Of a stretch of 64,000 nt of DNA, positions 20,870-32,026 are shown piece by piece. The position numbers and the translations under genes were made by a program. Each line of letters begins with the position of its first letter. The stretch's first letter is position 1. Source of the stretch: Armillaria gallica (lineage: Eukaryota > Basidiomycota > Agaricomycetes > Agaricales > Physalacriaceae); assembly GCA_037576215.1 (NCBI GenBank), contig JBANDB010000002.1, positions 5,456,001 through 5,520,000 on the forward strand, written 5' to 3'. The notes under the pieces were generated by a model. The model made no database searches, was not told the DNA's origin, and saw only the letters and a list, made by a program, of their open reading frames with translations.

Positions 20870-22212
20870 TCACAATGATGGGCTAAGTATCAGAACTGCG
20901 GCTAAGAACCTCCTGTTCAATCCTACCCCTCCAATACAGTCAAACCGGACGCATTTTGAGATTGCGTCGCGAATGACAAGATTAGGCAACGGTTTCTTGT
21001 CTGGCAAAACGACGCCCGCCTTGGCCTCTGGACTCATCATAGTATCTTTCGAATAGAATGCCGTCCACAGATTCCCGACCAGGAGATGTGTATTCATCAA
21101 AAGAAAACGAATGAAATCCTCTGGTGAGGGCTCGACGGAATCAACGAGCATGATTTCCGACGCGTTTGATGCGCCGGAAGGGGGCGTGTTGCGTATACCC
21201 AGGTGCACGAGCTGTATCCAAAAATATGTCATGGTAACATGATACGTGCGACCGCTGGCAATAGGACTCCGGGCTATGAAATTTTCGATACCATCGAAAA
21301 TCATATCCTTGCCTGAGCGATGAAGACTCAATAAAAATTTGATCGAAAGGAAAAAGCGCAGTAGTACCAACCTTTCTGCCGACCATAGGTGGTCAATATG
21401 GCATAGGCAATACGAATGTGGGTATAATGATCCCACGTGGAAAGCTTTGCCGAAAGGAACTGGGCTATAAATTCTTCAGGAGGAGTGTCGGTTTCGGTAC
21501 GTGCCAACCACGCGCTTAGTTTCTTGTCAAGCTCCAGAGGGTCAGGACTTCCAGGGTTAACTGGCGGTTGTTTACTCGTGGACGTCGTAGAAGGACTTTC
21601 GATGGCCGCAATGAACCACTCAAAGGCAGCGGATAATGCAGCAATCGCGTCCGGCTGAACCAAAGCTGCCCCAAACACAAAAGCGTTGCGCCTAGAGATG
21701 GCTCTGGCAAACTTGACGCGTATCTCGTCCACAGACATCGTCCCCGGCAGGTCCTGCTTCGTCGCCAATCTATGATCATTGACCATCAAAGGCAAATCAG
21801 CTGAAAGAAAAAAAGTGTTTACTTACATGAGGATAGGAAGGGCACTATTGGTGACCCCAATGAGCAGACTGCTGAAGGTCTCGACGCTTTCATCGATTCG
21901 TTCTCTATCAGTGCTATCCACGACCCATACTACCCCCGCCGACGTCTCAACAAACACTCGCAGTAGAGGGTAAACACCGTGAATACCGCAGCCCGTCCCT
22001 GCATCCCAGCAGGTCAGTCTTCGACGGCGCCGCCCAGGAAGAGGAACATCGACCGTCTCCACATTAAACCCAATGGTAGAAATGGTCGGAATAATCTGGT
22101 TGAGTTTCAGGAGGTACAAGAGCGTCGTCTTTCCGGCGTAATCGAGCCCCATGAAAGTGACTGCATGCCCGCCTTTGTTGGGGAAGTAGCGCTCGATGAA
22201 TTGACGAAGCAT
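20870..22212 (-). CDS. Arf-like small GTPase with long C-terminal extension
   Basis: Three exons (22212-21827, 21769-21372, 21312-20870) join in frame to 408 residues, more than twice the usual ~180 of Arf proteins. Residues 1-165 follow the Arf fold: P-loop GLDYAGKTT (22-30), switch [11 protein letters not shown], switch [11 protein letters not shown], and a G4 motif TKQD instead of NKQD. The catalytic Gln of the normal WDVGGQ is absent, and there is no Gly2 for myristoylation (starts MLRQF). Residues ~170-408 form an extension with helical segments ([29 protein letters not shown]) that I do not recognise. It lies divergent to P450 copy 4. It is probably a membrane-associated regulatory GTPase with slow or no intrinsic hydrolysis. 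Confidence 0.8.
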
Positions 22213-22912
22213 TGTGTGATAGATACTGGAACAGGCCGTGAACAGTTAATAAGCTAAGGCTGTCGTGTGCGCACGTCAGTGACACGGTTTCCGTCAGTGC
22301 TCCTTAGTGCAAGATTGCTATCATCCCGGGAGCGACAGTAACAAGAATCTAGCATAGTCGACGTGGCCCTAAGCCAGATATCCATAGATAAAACAGGGAG
22401 CTCGGAGAGACAAGATGGCTCAGTGGCCAGGCGCGTTCAGGAATAAAATAGTGATACTTTCTACGGCATCGTGGCGGGAACTCAGATGCATCGCAGTCCG
22501 GCAGTTGCCGGATCAACCTTCGTATCCTTCCCCTCAAATGCTCCCGCGGACTATTTACAGATTATCACCCGCGCTACCAGAGCAGCACCGTTACTTTGTT
22601 GCTCGAAAGAACTTTCAACTCGTCACATGCACTCACTACAGCCAGGCTACCACTTTTAGAGACTAGAGGGGATCAAATCATGCCGTGACCTGGGTCGCTT
22701 GCTGTTACTACTGTCAGCGTGTTTGACGTCCAACTCCTCTATTTTCAGGTTTCTCGGTAATACGGCTCGCTGACAAGAATTCGTATCACTATACAATTCA
22801 GTTCAACCAGCCTAGACGTTATATCGTTTGAGTAACTTCACATTCTCACGGATGCTATCTCAAGACTCGGACTTTCGTCGCTTCTATCGGTTGTGGTCCG
22901 TTGGTAGAAAGC
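22213..22912. other. Divergent intergenic region between Arf-like gene and P450 copy 4
   Basis: About 750 bp shared by two divergent genes, so it must hold both promoters. The upstream element conserved in P450 copies 1-3 is not evident here. No coding potential is seen. Confidence 0.5.
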
Positions 22913-22922
22913 CTATATATTC
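22913..22922 (+). promoter_or_regulatory. TATA box of P450 copy 4
   Basis: CTATATATTC, 48-57 bp before the ATG at 22970. Same ten bases as the other three copies. Confidence 0.7.
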
Positions 22923-22969
22923 TAGCTGAAAATAAGTGGGATGTGCCAGTGAAGACCCGACTTCTGAAC

Positions 22970-25312
22970 ATGGCTCTACTCCTCGCATCGTCGTCTCTTT
23001 GCCTTCTTACTGCAGTGTATTTTTTGTACAAGCGACTCAAACGTGTTTCGATTGCTAGTGTTCCTGGGCCAAGATGGAATTCTTGGATCTATGGTGCGAT
23101 TGACATACTGTGCCTCCAGTCTCCTCTCATATTCGCGTAGGCAACTTGCCAGAACTTATGAAGGGCGAAGCAGGAGAAGTATTTTGATCAATCTCGACTA
23201 GTCTTCTCCGTGGTTTCATGCTGCATTTAGATCGATTTTAAATGGCAAGAACAGTACGGCGACATCGTTCGAGTGCGAGCAGCGCTTGGGGTAGGCCATC
23301 CTCTACTTACTAGTACTTGTCCATTTGCTGACGGTCTTCTCGTGCACATTCCAGGAAGATCGTCTCATGGTTTCTGATCCCAGAGCGCTGCAGTACGTTT
23401 TTCAAACTAGTGGCTACAGATTCATTAGACCCCAGGGTCGCCATGAGCTCAGGCTTCTGGTTACTGGCTCCGGGATTCTCTCCGCTGAAGGTCTGCAGGC
23501 AATAATCAAGGTCTTCACATGATAATCTCCATTGGTTTACATAGGTGACGACCACAAGAGGCATCGCAAAGTTCTCCTACCCGGTTTCGGAGGACCAGAA
23601 GTCAAATTATATGTACCGGTGTTTTTCACACATGCTGGGAAGGTGAACTGTATTTTCCTATGATAAAATTGTTACTAGATTACTTATTTATCTCAAGATG
23701 ACATCAAAGTGGAAGGAGCTCATCTCCACAACTGACAATCAGTCTGCCGTTATCGATATACCTTCGTGGATGTCGCGTGCAGCATTAGACGCCATGGGCG
23801 AAGGTATGCTATTTACACTTATATATCTCTCTCTGTTTAACAATGATTGTAATAGCTGCGTTCGATTATCAATTTGGAGCTCTTGACGACTCAGCCAATC
23901 CTCTGACCATCGCGTACACAAACATGCTGTCAGTCAACTTTCTCAAAGTTTTGACTACGAAAAACTTTTATTCTAACAATGAATTCACTTTCCAGCTTTG
24001 ACATGTTTGCCGTAGCTACCGACAACAGCACCCTATCTCTGTGTCTGATGGAACGGCTGCCTAGATGGGTTGTGCGATTTTTTGTTCAGAAGATGCCAAT
24101 CAAACGACTCGAGCACGTCAGAATGACACACGATCTAACTCGCGAGGTCGCGAAGCAGTTACTGAACGAAAAGTATGAAGCCCTTGCGGCAGACGCACCG
24201 AAGAAAGATATCATGAGTTTATTGGGTACGTTTCTCTTTCTTTGCATCTTTACATGAACTTAACCTGTATCCGGCAGTGAAAGCAAATGTCTCGGAAAAT
24301 CCAAAGACGCAACTCAGTACTGAAGAGCTGCTCGGTCAAATGAAGTCAGTGTAATATAATATTTTAACTAGCGCCTAACTGTTGATCTCGATATCACAGT
24401 ACGATCATGTTTGCCGGACATGAAACGACTGCCAATACGCTCTCTTGGACATTTCTTGAACTTGCGAGACATCCTGAAGTACAAGACCGACTACGAACTG
24501 AGATCAGAGAGAAGGAAAGAGCAATTTTTGCTCGTGGCGATACCGAGTTTTCTGTACATGACCTGGATAGCATACCTTATCTCACTGCTGTGGTGAAGGT
24601 TAGCTGACAGATGATACACGTCTATTATGCTTCGAACTCACTGTCTTTCCATAGGAGGTGCTTCGATTCCATCCCATCAGTTATAATACTGCTAGGGTGG
24701 CCACACAGAATGACCTACTTCCTTTGAGCAAGCCCGTGGTTTTGACGACAGGGAAAGTGGTACAAGAGATAGCGATACCGAAAGGAATGTCCATCATCGT
24801 GTCGATAGCCGGCTATAATAGGTGGGTTCTACCCGACATGCGTTGTGATGTTCATTAATTCTATGAAATGAAAAGAAACAAGGATGTGTGGGGAGAAGAC
24901 GCTCATGTTTTCGATCCTGCGCGCTGGTTCCGAGGAAGTATGAGTAAGGAAGTACCTGTTGGCGTCTACGGGAACTTGTGCGATTCGACCTTCGGTTCGA
25001 GGTGCTAATATTTGGCTGACTGTTCCGTCGTAGGTTCAGCTTTACTGGAGGAATCAGGTCTTGTATCGGCTGGCGATTTGCGTATGCAATGTTAATTGTC
25101 ATCTCTTTTGTCGCGCTAATCATGAAACTCATAGCGTCCTCGAACTCCACGCATTTATTATCGAAGCTGTCAATAACTTCGAGTTTTCGTTAACTAAAGA
25201 ATCTGAGCAGATTCGGAGGGAGGCTTGTACTATAATGACACCGACTGTGACAGGACAGGTGGATAAAGGTTCACAGCTACCATTAAGAGTAACGATGGCC
25301 TCTCGCGACTGA
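22970..25312 (+). CDS. Cytochrome P450, copy 4 (plus strand)
   Basis: I followed this copy exon by exon: 14 exons with GT/AG introns give about 540 residues. It begins MALLLASSSLCLLTAVYFLY (anchor), then SVPGPRW, DFKWQEQYGDIVRVRAALG, HKRHRKVLLPGFGG, the I-helix AGHETTANTLSW, K-helix EVLRFHP, FDPARWF, heme loop FTGGIRSCIGWRFA, and ends SQLPLRVTMASRD. All frames join. The TATA sits slightly further upstream than in copies 1-3. Opposite orientation and the intervening Hsp110 and Arf-like genes show that the family moved by more than simple unequal crossing-over. ER-anchored monooxygenase; substrate not inferable. Confidence 0.92.
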
Positions 25313-26603
25313 ATGCTAACTTGTCGTGTATGATTTGATACCGCCAGGCTGTATATGAAGTAGTAACGATTCACCTATGATTCATTTTCCAAGCACCAGC
25401 TTTGAGACGAAGAAGGATCTTCAGCTGCAACTTACTCTGTGTCCACATCGAGGAAAGGAACAAGCAAATCTCACAGGATACGTCATGGCAGTGAAATCGA
25501 CTTGAGGCCAGATCATCTACCAGATGGAGCGTCCGAAGAATACGGACAAAATGTGTCGATTACTGAAATTTGAAGAAGATGGAGGAGGTTATTTAGCTTG
25601 TGACGCCGGTCCTGAGGCGTCGGCGGCTACCACTGAGATTGAGGAGCTAGATGGGCAATCTGCCTGGCTAGACTACTTAGATGGTTGTTAGAATCGCGGG
25701 GCCGTCCACAAGCGAACTTAGCGAAGTAATGGGAGAAAGGGTTACATTTGTGGTAAATACGGTATGGGGGCTAACTACGAAATATACCAGATTATACTAC
25801 GAAATCCCGGCGGAAATAAGCAAACACGTAAGTCAATCGGTAAGGAACCAAACGGCGACTACCTGTCTGCGCCATGAGAAGCTCAAAATCCTTACATTAA
25901 TTTGTAGAGAATCCAGGCTGATAGTAACTACACGCGTGCTGTATTCTCGCACAGACAGATACTTTCACAAGATTCAACACTGATAAGGTATTGCTAGTGT
26001 AGTTCGGACGATTGCAACCATTGGGGGATTTTGCTGATGTGCGGCAGTGGTGCTCGTCCGGGCGCGCCGAGTCGGTCACCGGTGATCAATGTCGGGATCT
26101 TTACTGCTTGCTCTTCGCCTTCGTCTGGCTTAGACTCTGTCACCAATGGGCCAATGGATCAATGGTCTGCATTTTAGAATCCCGACCACAGTCATGCTAG
26201 TATTGTGTTTGTAAATTGTCACTGAACTCGACCATTTACAAGTTTGATGCCCTCACCTTCACCCTCAAAGACTTCAACGATTTCCTGAATACGTTACATC
26301 CGCCCTGAATTGTAAGAGAGGATTACTAGTAGCGCTCTACTTATCCGTAAACACATCTGACACGAAATGTTCTATACTCTGTATTAACGGCTTGAATTCA
26401 CGGCTGCGGTGAGAACACTGAAAACCAAGTGCCGGCGAAAGCTTAAGCCGCTTCAGCTCCAGCATCGAACCATGGTGCCACCCTTTTAATTCATATCTCC
26501 TTCAACAGACCGTTCCTCCCTTCCATCAATAGGTCTGTGCCGTTGTTTGTCTACGAGAGACTAGTTGAGTCATTGTGCTGTCGCTGAACTTATGCTATCC
26601 CAG
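25313..26603. other. Spacer between P450 copy 4 and the P450 exon pair
   Basis: No recognisable domain. A ~100-codon plus-strand frame at 25681-25983 has no motif and no homologous neighbour. Possibly remnants of a former gene body. Confidence 0.4.
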
Positions 26604-26887
26604 ATTCAGCTTTGTTGGGGGATTGAGGTCATGTATCGGCTGGAGATTCGCGTATGTAGTACCTTGTCAAGTGCAATTCCCTAACCTTGCTAACGTTCGA
26701 GTACCATAGGGTCCTTGAACTCCACGCCTTTTTGATCGAGATCATCAACATCTTTGAGTTTTCTATGACTACGGAAGCTGAAAGGATCCGGAGAGAAGCG
26801 AACATTGTCATGACGCCGACCGTGGAGAGAGCGATGGAGAAGGGCTCACAATTGCCGCTGAGAGTAGCGATAGGCTCTCACAAATGA
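26604..26887 (+). pseudogene. Orphan P450 3' exons (heme-loop exon and last exon)
   Basis: Two exons remain: 26604-26651 encodes FSFVGGLRSCIGWRF with the full heme signature, and after a normal ~58 bp intron 26710-26887 encodes VLELHAFLIEIINIFEFSM to SQLPLRVAIGSHK and a stop. Both match the end of the four intact genes and keep their splice sites. No upstream P450 exon is found. The sequence is the most diverged of the copies, suggesting an older truncation. Confidence 0.85.
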
Positions 26888-27338
26888 AACTTGTACTAAG
26901 CCTGCCCTTCCATGCCATCTCGCACTTCACCTGGACGGCTCTATCGCCGCCCAAGTACGGGAAACAGTGGGTGTATAACTTAATCGCGACATGCTTATGA
27001 TCCATTTTTTGCGCTGCAGCTCTTGGATGGAGACGGAAAAATTAGGCAATATCTCTTATTCACAAGAGCAGCCTGAAGTACGGTTCTTGGTTTGCGTGTC
27101 TAGCTTTCGGTGTCAGGACGACGGTCACGGCTTCTGTAATATTTTCAACAATACGCATATATATGTATCTATGTGTTGTCAGCAACGGTCCACGCGCTAC
27201 ACTAATATTACAGGTGCAAAGACGACGTAATTTAGTACTTAATAGTACTTAGATAACAAAATTGTAGATGCCGGATTTGGCGTGAGGCATTTCTAGGAGA
27301 CGTCTACTGTACAAGATGCGAAATGTACACATGAATAT
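26888..27338. other. Spacer, no gene recognised
   Basis: A/T-rich toward 27150-27260. Probably 3' region of the gene on the minus strand to its right. Nothing else is seen. Confidence 0.4.
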
Positions 27339-28428
27339 TCACGACACCTCTTTCAACGAGCTCGTAGTAGTCGGGCTATGACTCGAGTTCCCGTCTTGTT
27401 GAGCTCTCAGCCAGCTTCCGAGCCCAACAGCGATAGCTCCGACAGCCTGCGCTGCTCCAGAAGCCAATACGGCACCCCCAGCACCCGCAGCGACAGCGGG
27501 AATGGCCGGCAAACTGCCAGCAGTTATAAGGATGGCGCTTATCGTGCTCATCACCTTCGGATGTTCACTGGTCAAGAAATCCAGTGCATTGGTTGCATTA
27601 AGCAACCAGACCGGCGCGTTGGCCACCGTTGTGACCGCTAAGTAATGGGATCAGCGTCTGATTTAAAATGTATAGGAGAAGGCACAAGCTTACTTTGATC
27701 AGTCGTCGACGAGCGTGTTGGTGAAGGGCAGGTCACCGATAAGTCTGATTTAGTCTTCTGCACCTGTGGTCTTATCACATCCGATGTCGACGCTCTCCGT
27801 AAAGGTCTGAAGAAATCGCCCGACACCGATTTCGCAGCAGCTAACAGTTGGGGTCGCTCTTTTTTCCCTTCCTTCTCCTTCTTCGATATCTGGAGATCGT
27901 TTACCGGTTCCTCAGTTAACGGACTTTCGGGCTCATCCTTCTTCCGCGTAGTCCACCAATGCCCAGACGCCTTTGTGTGTACTTTGATGGTCGTAGTCGC
28001 TGCAGCATCGATATGCCCTAGGGATACATAAGTAACCTCGCCAAACCCACAGGAATCCACTCACATTCCAGATTCCTCATAGCGATCTTGAACTTCTCCC
28101 AATTCCATCGATAATTTCCTCCGTGCACTTTACGCATGACGACCTTGAGCTCGTCCAACCTGGCCATTGCGACATCAGCCTTCACCAGTCGACTCAGGAA
28201 ACTCCAGACTCGCCTTGCTTTCGCTTTCTCGCCCATATATTTCTGTGCGACCTTGTGCCAATATTCCTTCGGTACGCTCCTCTCCTGGCATCCATCCTTG
28301 ACCTTCTTCAGCCAATCATCGATTGACTCGTCCCTCCCGTCGCCAAAGAAAGTCGGTGGGTTCAGCCAAGTTGCATACACAGGCTCGAGGTCGTACGACT
28401 TGAGCTTGAATGCGTCGAGGACAGACAT
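27339..28428 (-). CDS. Unrecognised helical-domain protein with Gly/Ala-rich hydrophobic tail
   Basis: Exons 28428-28065, 28017-27694 and 27637-27339 join in frame to 328 residues. A further in-frame GC-AG intron at 28160-28213 may be removed, giving 310. The N-terminal third has Trp/Lys-rich helical sequence (DGCQERSVPKEYWHKVAQ, ARLDELKVVMRKVHGG, YRWNWEKFKIAMRNLEW), which looks like a conserved agaricomycete module that I cannot name. The middle is basic and Ser-rich, likely disordered. The C-terminus has a ~45-residue hydrophobic stretch rich in Gly and Ala (TAGSLPAIPAVAAGAGG, ASGAAQAVGAIAVGLGSWL) that could insert in membranes, vaguely like IFI6/IFI27 proteins. There is no signal peptide. 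A membrane-acting effector is only an inference. Confidence 0.75.
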
Positions 28429-30326
28429 GGTGGAGATAGGGAATGGTACTGGCTCACGCTGGATGATTTATCTCAACCTTCGAAGCTCCCTTATTAAAAG
28501 GGTACGCACTCCGGTACGGAACAACATCACATAGGGTTTAAAACCGAGAATGTGGTCACGCTGAGCACACGCCGTGAGATCGTGATCAATGAAGGGAGGC
28601 ACATTGCAACTGCGCGACCTGCAAGTTGAAAGGTGGCGGAAAGATTGCTACTTCATTGAGGTCTAGGCCCTGTTCCAGGGTGTTGCTTCAATGTCCTCCT
28701 GCTTCCTATCGGTGAATGTAAAGAGAAAGTACCCATGCAGTGTGCAATACACACATACTCTGTCGCTGGACGCCGTCCGCAGATGCTACTTAATCCGTCG
28801 TTGATCCACTAATATCGTCAATTATAGAAAAGGGTGCCGATATTTTTGGGAAGAAAGAAAGATACCACGTAGTGACACACGAATCTGCGAACTATCGGAG
28901 AACTTTGTCCCCGCTTTGAAGCCGAGGTGGTCGGCTAAAATGAATGGCCCTTTGGTGTTTCCAAGTCTACATGTGGAGCCAAATCCGGCGGCACAGTCTA
29001 CCTTTCGGTATAAGTATGTAATCGGGGTGCAGTCGACCTTGCTGAAGAGAAACCCTTGAGAAGTTGTTTACCGACAGTTCCATGGAGCTGAAGATATGTG
29101 CTCCCGAAACACAGAAGTGGAAAACGGTGTGGGTAAGAAAGCCTGAGACGGTTCCAAATGGAAACGGAGTTGAAACAGATCCTAGCGATGCGTCCTTTAG
29201 TGCGAGTTTTGAATGAAGGTGGCATTTAGCAAGGAAGATGTTTACGAGGGTAGCCGTGTGGCGAACGACTCGGAAATGACACTGAATACGCAGAGTAGTT
29301 CCGTCCTTGGCGTTTGAAATTTCTGCGACTGAAGCCTGAGGTTCTCAGGACTGGTCCAATGACAATTTCCAGGCAATCCTGTCCGCTAAGCTTTGCTGGC
29401 TCTCATGACTAGTACAGCTTCTCGACGTGCGCCACCAGCATGACTTGACTTCCCATATCTAGAGCTACTAGTTATCAGCCAAGAGGAGAAGTCAGATCGT
29501 GAGCTCAGCTCACCAAGGAGAGTTACATGCACACGACACAACGAGGAAAAGAACGCCTGCGGGCAGCAGCAGAAAGTTCAAGAAAGAGAAAGGCGACCTC
29601 GTGGTCATCTTTCGGAGACGTCGGGAGGTTCGGCATTCCCTATGTAGGCAAATGCCGACTATGCCGGACCGCCGAATCCCGTCCGAGTCATCGTCTTGAG
29701 TGGCAACCTCCTCCATAGCACGGCCCAATTGCGAGCGGCACCTCATCGAAAAAATTGGTTGTAATTGATTCACTGTTCCTGATGCTTAGTGGGTGCGCTC
29801 AGACCCATATGTATTCCGTACTAGTCGCAGGCTGAGAAAAGGAAAAGATATTGACGGGGCAGAATAAGAAAGCATTACAAGCGAGTTGGAGATGGTGGTT
29901 ACCAGAAGGTTGTAAAACTCTCTCGTTTCTCCTTGGTTGTTGTTATATAGGAAAGAAGACCCGAAAGAGGTGCCATAGACGTTTCGAGCTTGAATTGGTG
30001 CCTTCCAAGATCGCCGAAATAAAGCGTCATAAGAATTTAAGCTCGCGCTAACGCTTGGACAGCTTTCTCACTAGAAGCGCGACACAGTCAGGCTCATGGT
30101 ACATAGCATCCATACAAACTTACGGCTATAGGGCGTGTACACTCTTGTAAAAGCACTGAGCTTTCCGGTTCGAAAAGAAAAAAATGTCCTGTGTTCGTAT
30201 TATACCTTCGCCTATGCGAAGTCTATATAGGACAATGTGTCCGTTTTAAAGTGATAAAGGATATAGAGGAAGAATAATGTAAATGATGCTGATATCCTAA
30301 AGCTGTCCGATGATGGTATGCGTGGA
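28429..30326. other. 1.9 kb spacer without recognised genes
   Basis: Open frames are short and unrelated to any family I know (for example 29499-29773 on both strands). No repeat, tRNA or splice-consistent gene was found. It presumably includes the promoter of the minus-strand gene ending at 28428. Confidence 0.4.
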
Positions 30327-32026
30327 TCACCGAATTCGTGACCTGAGTTCCTGAGTAAGGAAGTGCCAGGTATAATGCGACCAGCCTTCTAAAACGCCAG
30401 CGCCTGTCATAATATGAAGACAGTCGGACGTAACGTGCTGGAAAAAGTCAAGTCAGATATCTCTTATGAGTACTCCGAGGATCCACATCAAGTCATTGGG
30501 CCTTTAAAATGTGGCCATCCCTCCACAGAAGGATGGTTCTTCGACCATATTTTCCAGACGCATTGAAGATGCATGGATATTCTCGGTGGAAAGAATCAGA
30601 CTCACCGCATCAGGGCGCAAACGTGCCGGTCTATCAATAGGAAGGAAATGTATGTCAGGGTATTGCGCGTTCGAAAGTACGTCCTGTCATGAGTAACAAA
30701 ATAAATCAGTTGGAATCCTTTAGAGAACCAGAATGTATTAAGCCTGTCGAGCTTTAGAAGGGTGACAGATGCCACAGTGTGCTCGACGGGCCTTCTTATA
30801 CCCTCAAGGAACGTGGAATTAGGAAGACATACCTGGAAGACCTGATTGTACTCTTCTATGTTTGCCCAGTTGAACCACTTCCAAATCCACGGCTGGATCT
30901 CTGTCCAGGGTTCTTGAGCTTTATGACAGTCTTCATGTCCCGGAAGGTAGGCGCGCACAACAACCTGTTTTCGACCTCTTTTGCCGTTAGCCAGTACCTG
31001 GCCGCCCATGCTCCTCATCCCGCTTTGTACCTGATCAGCCCAGAAAGACATTGCCTCCCTGAAGAAGCGAACAACCCCATCGATCCCGAACCCCTGCTCC
31101 TCCTTCGACTCGTCCCGGTAACCAGAAAAAAGAGTAGTCGTCCAGTGCCCGCCGGTACTTAGAATCATGCTTCCATAATTGGCCTCCGGCAGCGGGGCGG
31201 CGAACAACTGTAGGTAATAATCCGGACTGAGGTTCCACGCCTGTTCCTCACTAAAGAGACTGAAGTCCTCTGGAGGATCATGCAATGCGCGGTGAAGTTC
31301 CACAAGCTCTCCTTGCTCGAGCAGCAGATCTACTCGGCGAAATGTAACGAGCGGTGTGATAGTGATATTAAAGCCTGGTGGGAACCGAAGCTTGTGAATA
31401 AGCGGTGACTGCGGATTAATGTAAAGATTCTGGGGCCATGCACGGTCGAAGTATGGATTCTTGACGTAGTCCGGGGTGGCAATCACATGCGGGAAGAGCA
31501 TGCAAGAAAGAGAGAAGAATTGGCCCTCCGTTATGGAGTCTGATTTCGCATTAGAATGATTGGCGCATCAAAGAACGGCCGCGTACTCACCGCCAAGAAG
31601 CAGCCACCCGCCTTGCTCTACCAAATCCCGTACCATCGCCTCTGCAGAGAATTCACGCGTCGTACACTGCGGTGAAGGCTGCCAGCGCCAGTTGGTCACT
31701 CGTGGGAACCGTCGTTGCTCCTCCTCCTTCTCTCCGGCGCCGAGGTGCCAATAGAATTCCCTTGAGCTTGCGCAGCCTTGAAACCCAGAAAACTCGAGCG
31801 CATCCGATTGGGCCGTCATGCTGCGGTTAGTGGCTGAGGTATCGTAAACCCATTGCCCGTTGGAGTACTCTTCTGGTGGACACGACGACCTAGTTCTTCC
31901 TTCTGACAAGAATGGCAAGAAATCAAAAGATGGTGTGGTCGTAAAAGTATAGAGGACGAGAAAGAGTGTCAATACACCGCCGAGGGCAATCAGCCTGAAC
32001 GATATTGACCGCGTCCTTGGAATCAT
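30327..32026 (-). CDS. PMR5/Cas1p-type SGNH acyl-esterase, type II membrane protein
   Basis: Four exons (32026-31591, 31539-30833, 30683-30606, 30437-30327) join in frame to 443 residues. A single N-terminal membrane anchor (LIALGGVLTLFLVLYTF, ~12-28) precedes a luminal part. CPPEEYSNGQWVYD resembles the start of the PMR5N/PC-esterase region. The GDS nucleophile block (LLLGDSITEGQ) is split by intron 1 inside the Asp codon. The last exons supply RPDA then HVTSDCLHIMTGAG, the DxxH-like end of the SGNH fold. Relatives such as Cas1p transfer or remove O-acetyl groups on polysaccharides in the Golgi. A role in capsule or cell-wall glycan acetylation is inferred. No lesion seen. Confidence 0.85.

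Noticed and set aside
7726..26562. 17-bp identity (TGTCTACGAGAGACTAG) at about 7726 and 26546 as a recombination site
   Set aside because: Only 17 bases match and flanks differ; a match of this length in 64 kb is not far from chance.
30160..30240. tRNA-like GGTTCGAAA motif
   Set aside because: No matching acceptor, D or anticodon stems could be paired around it.
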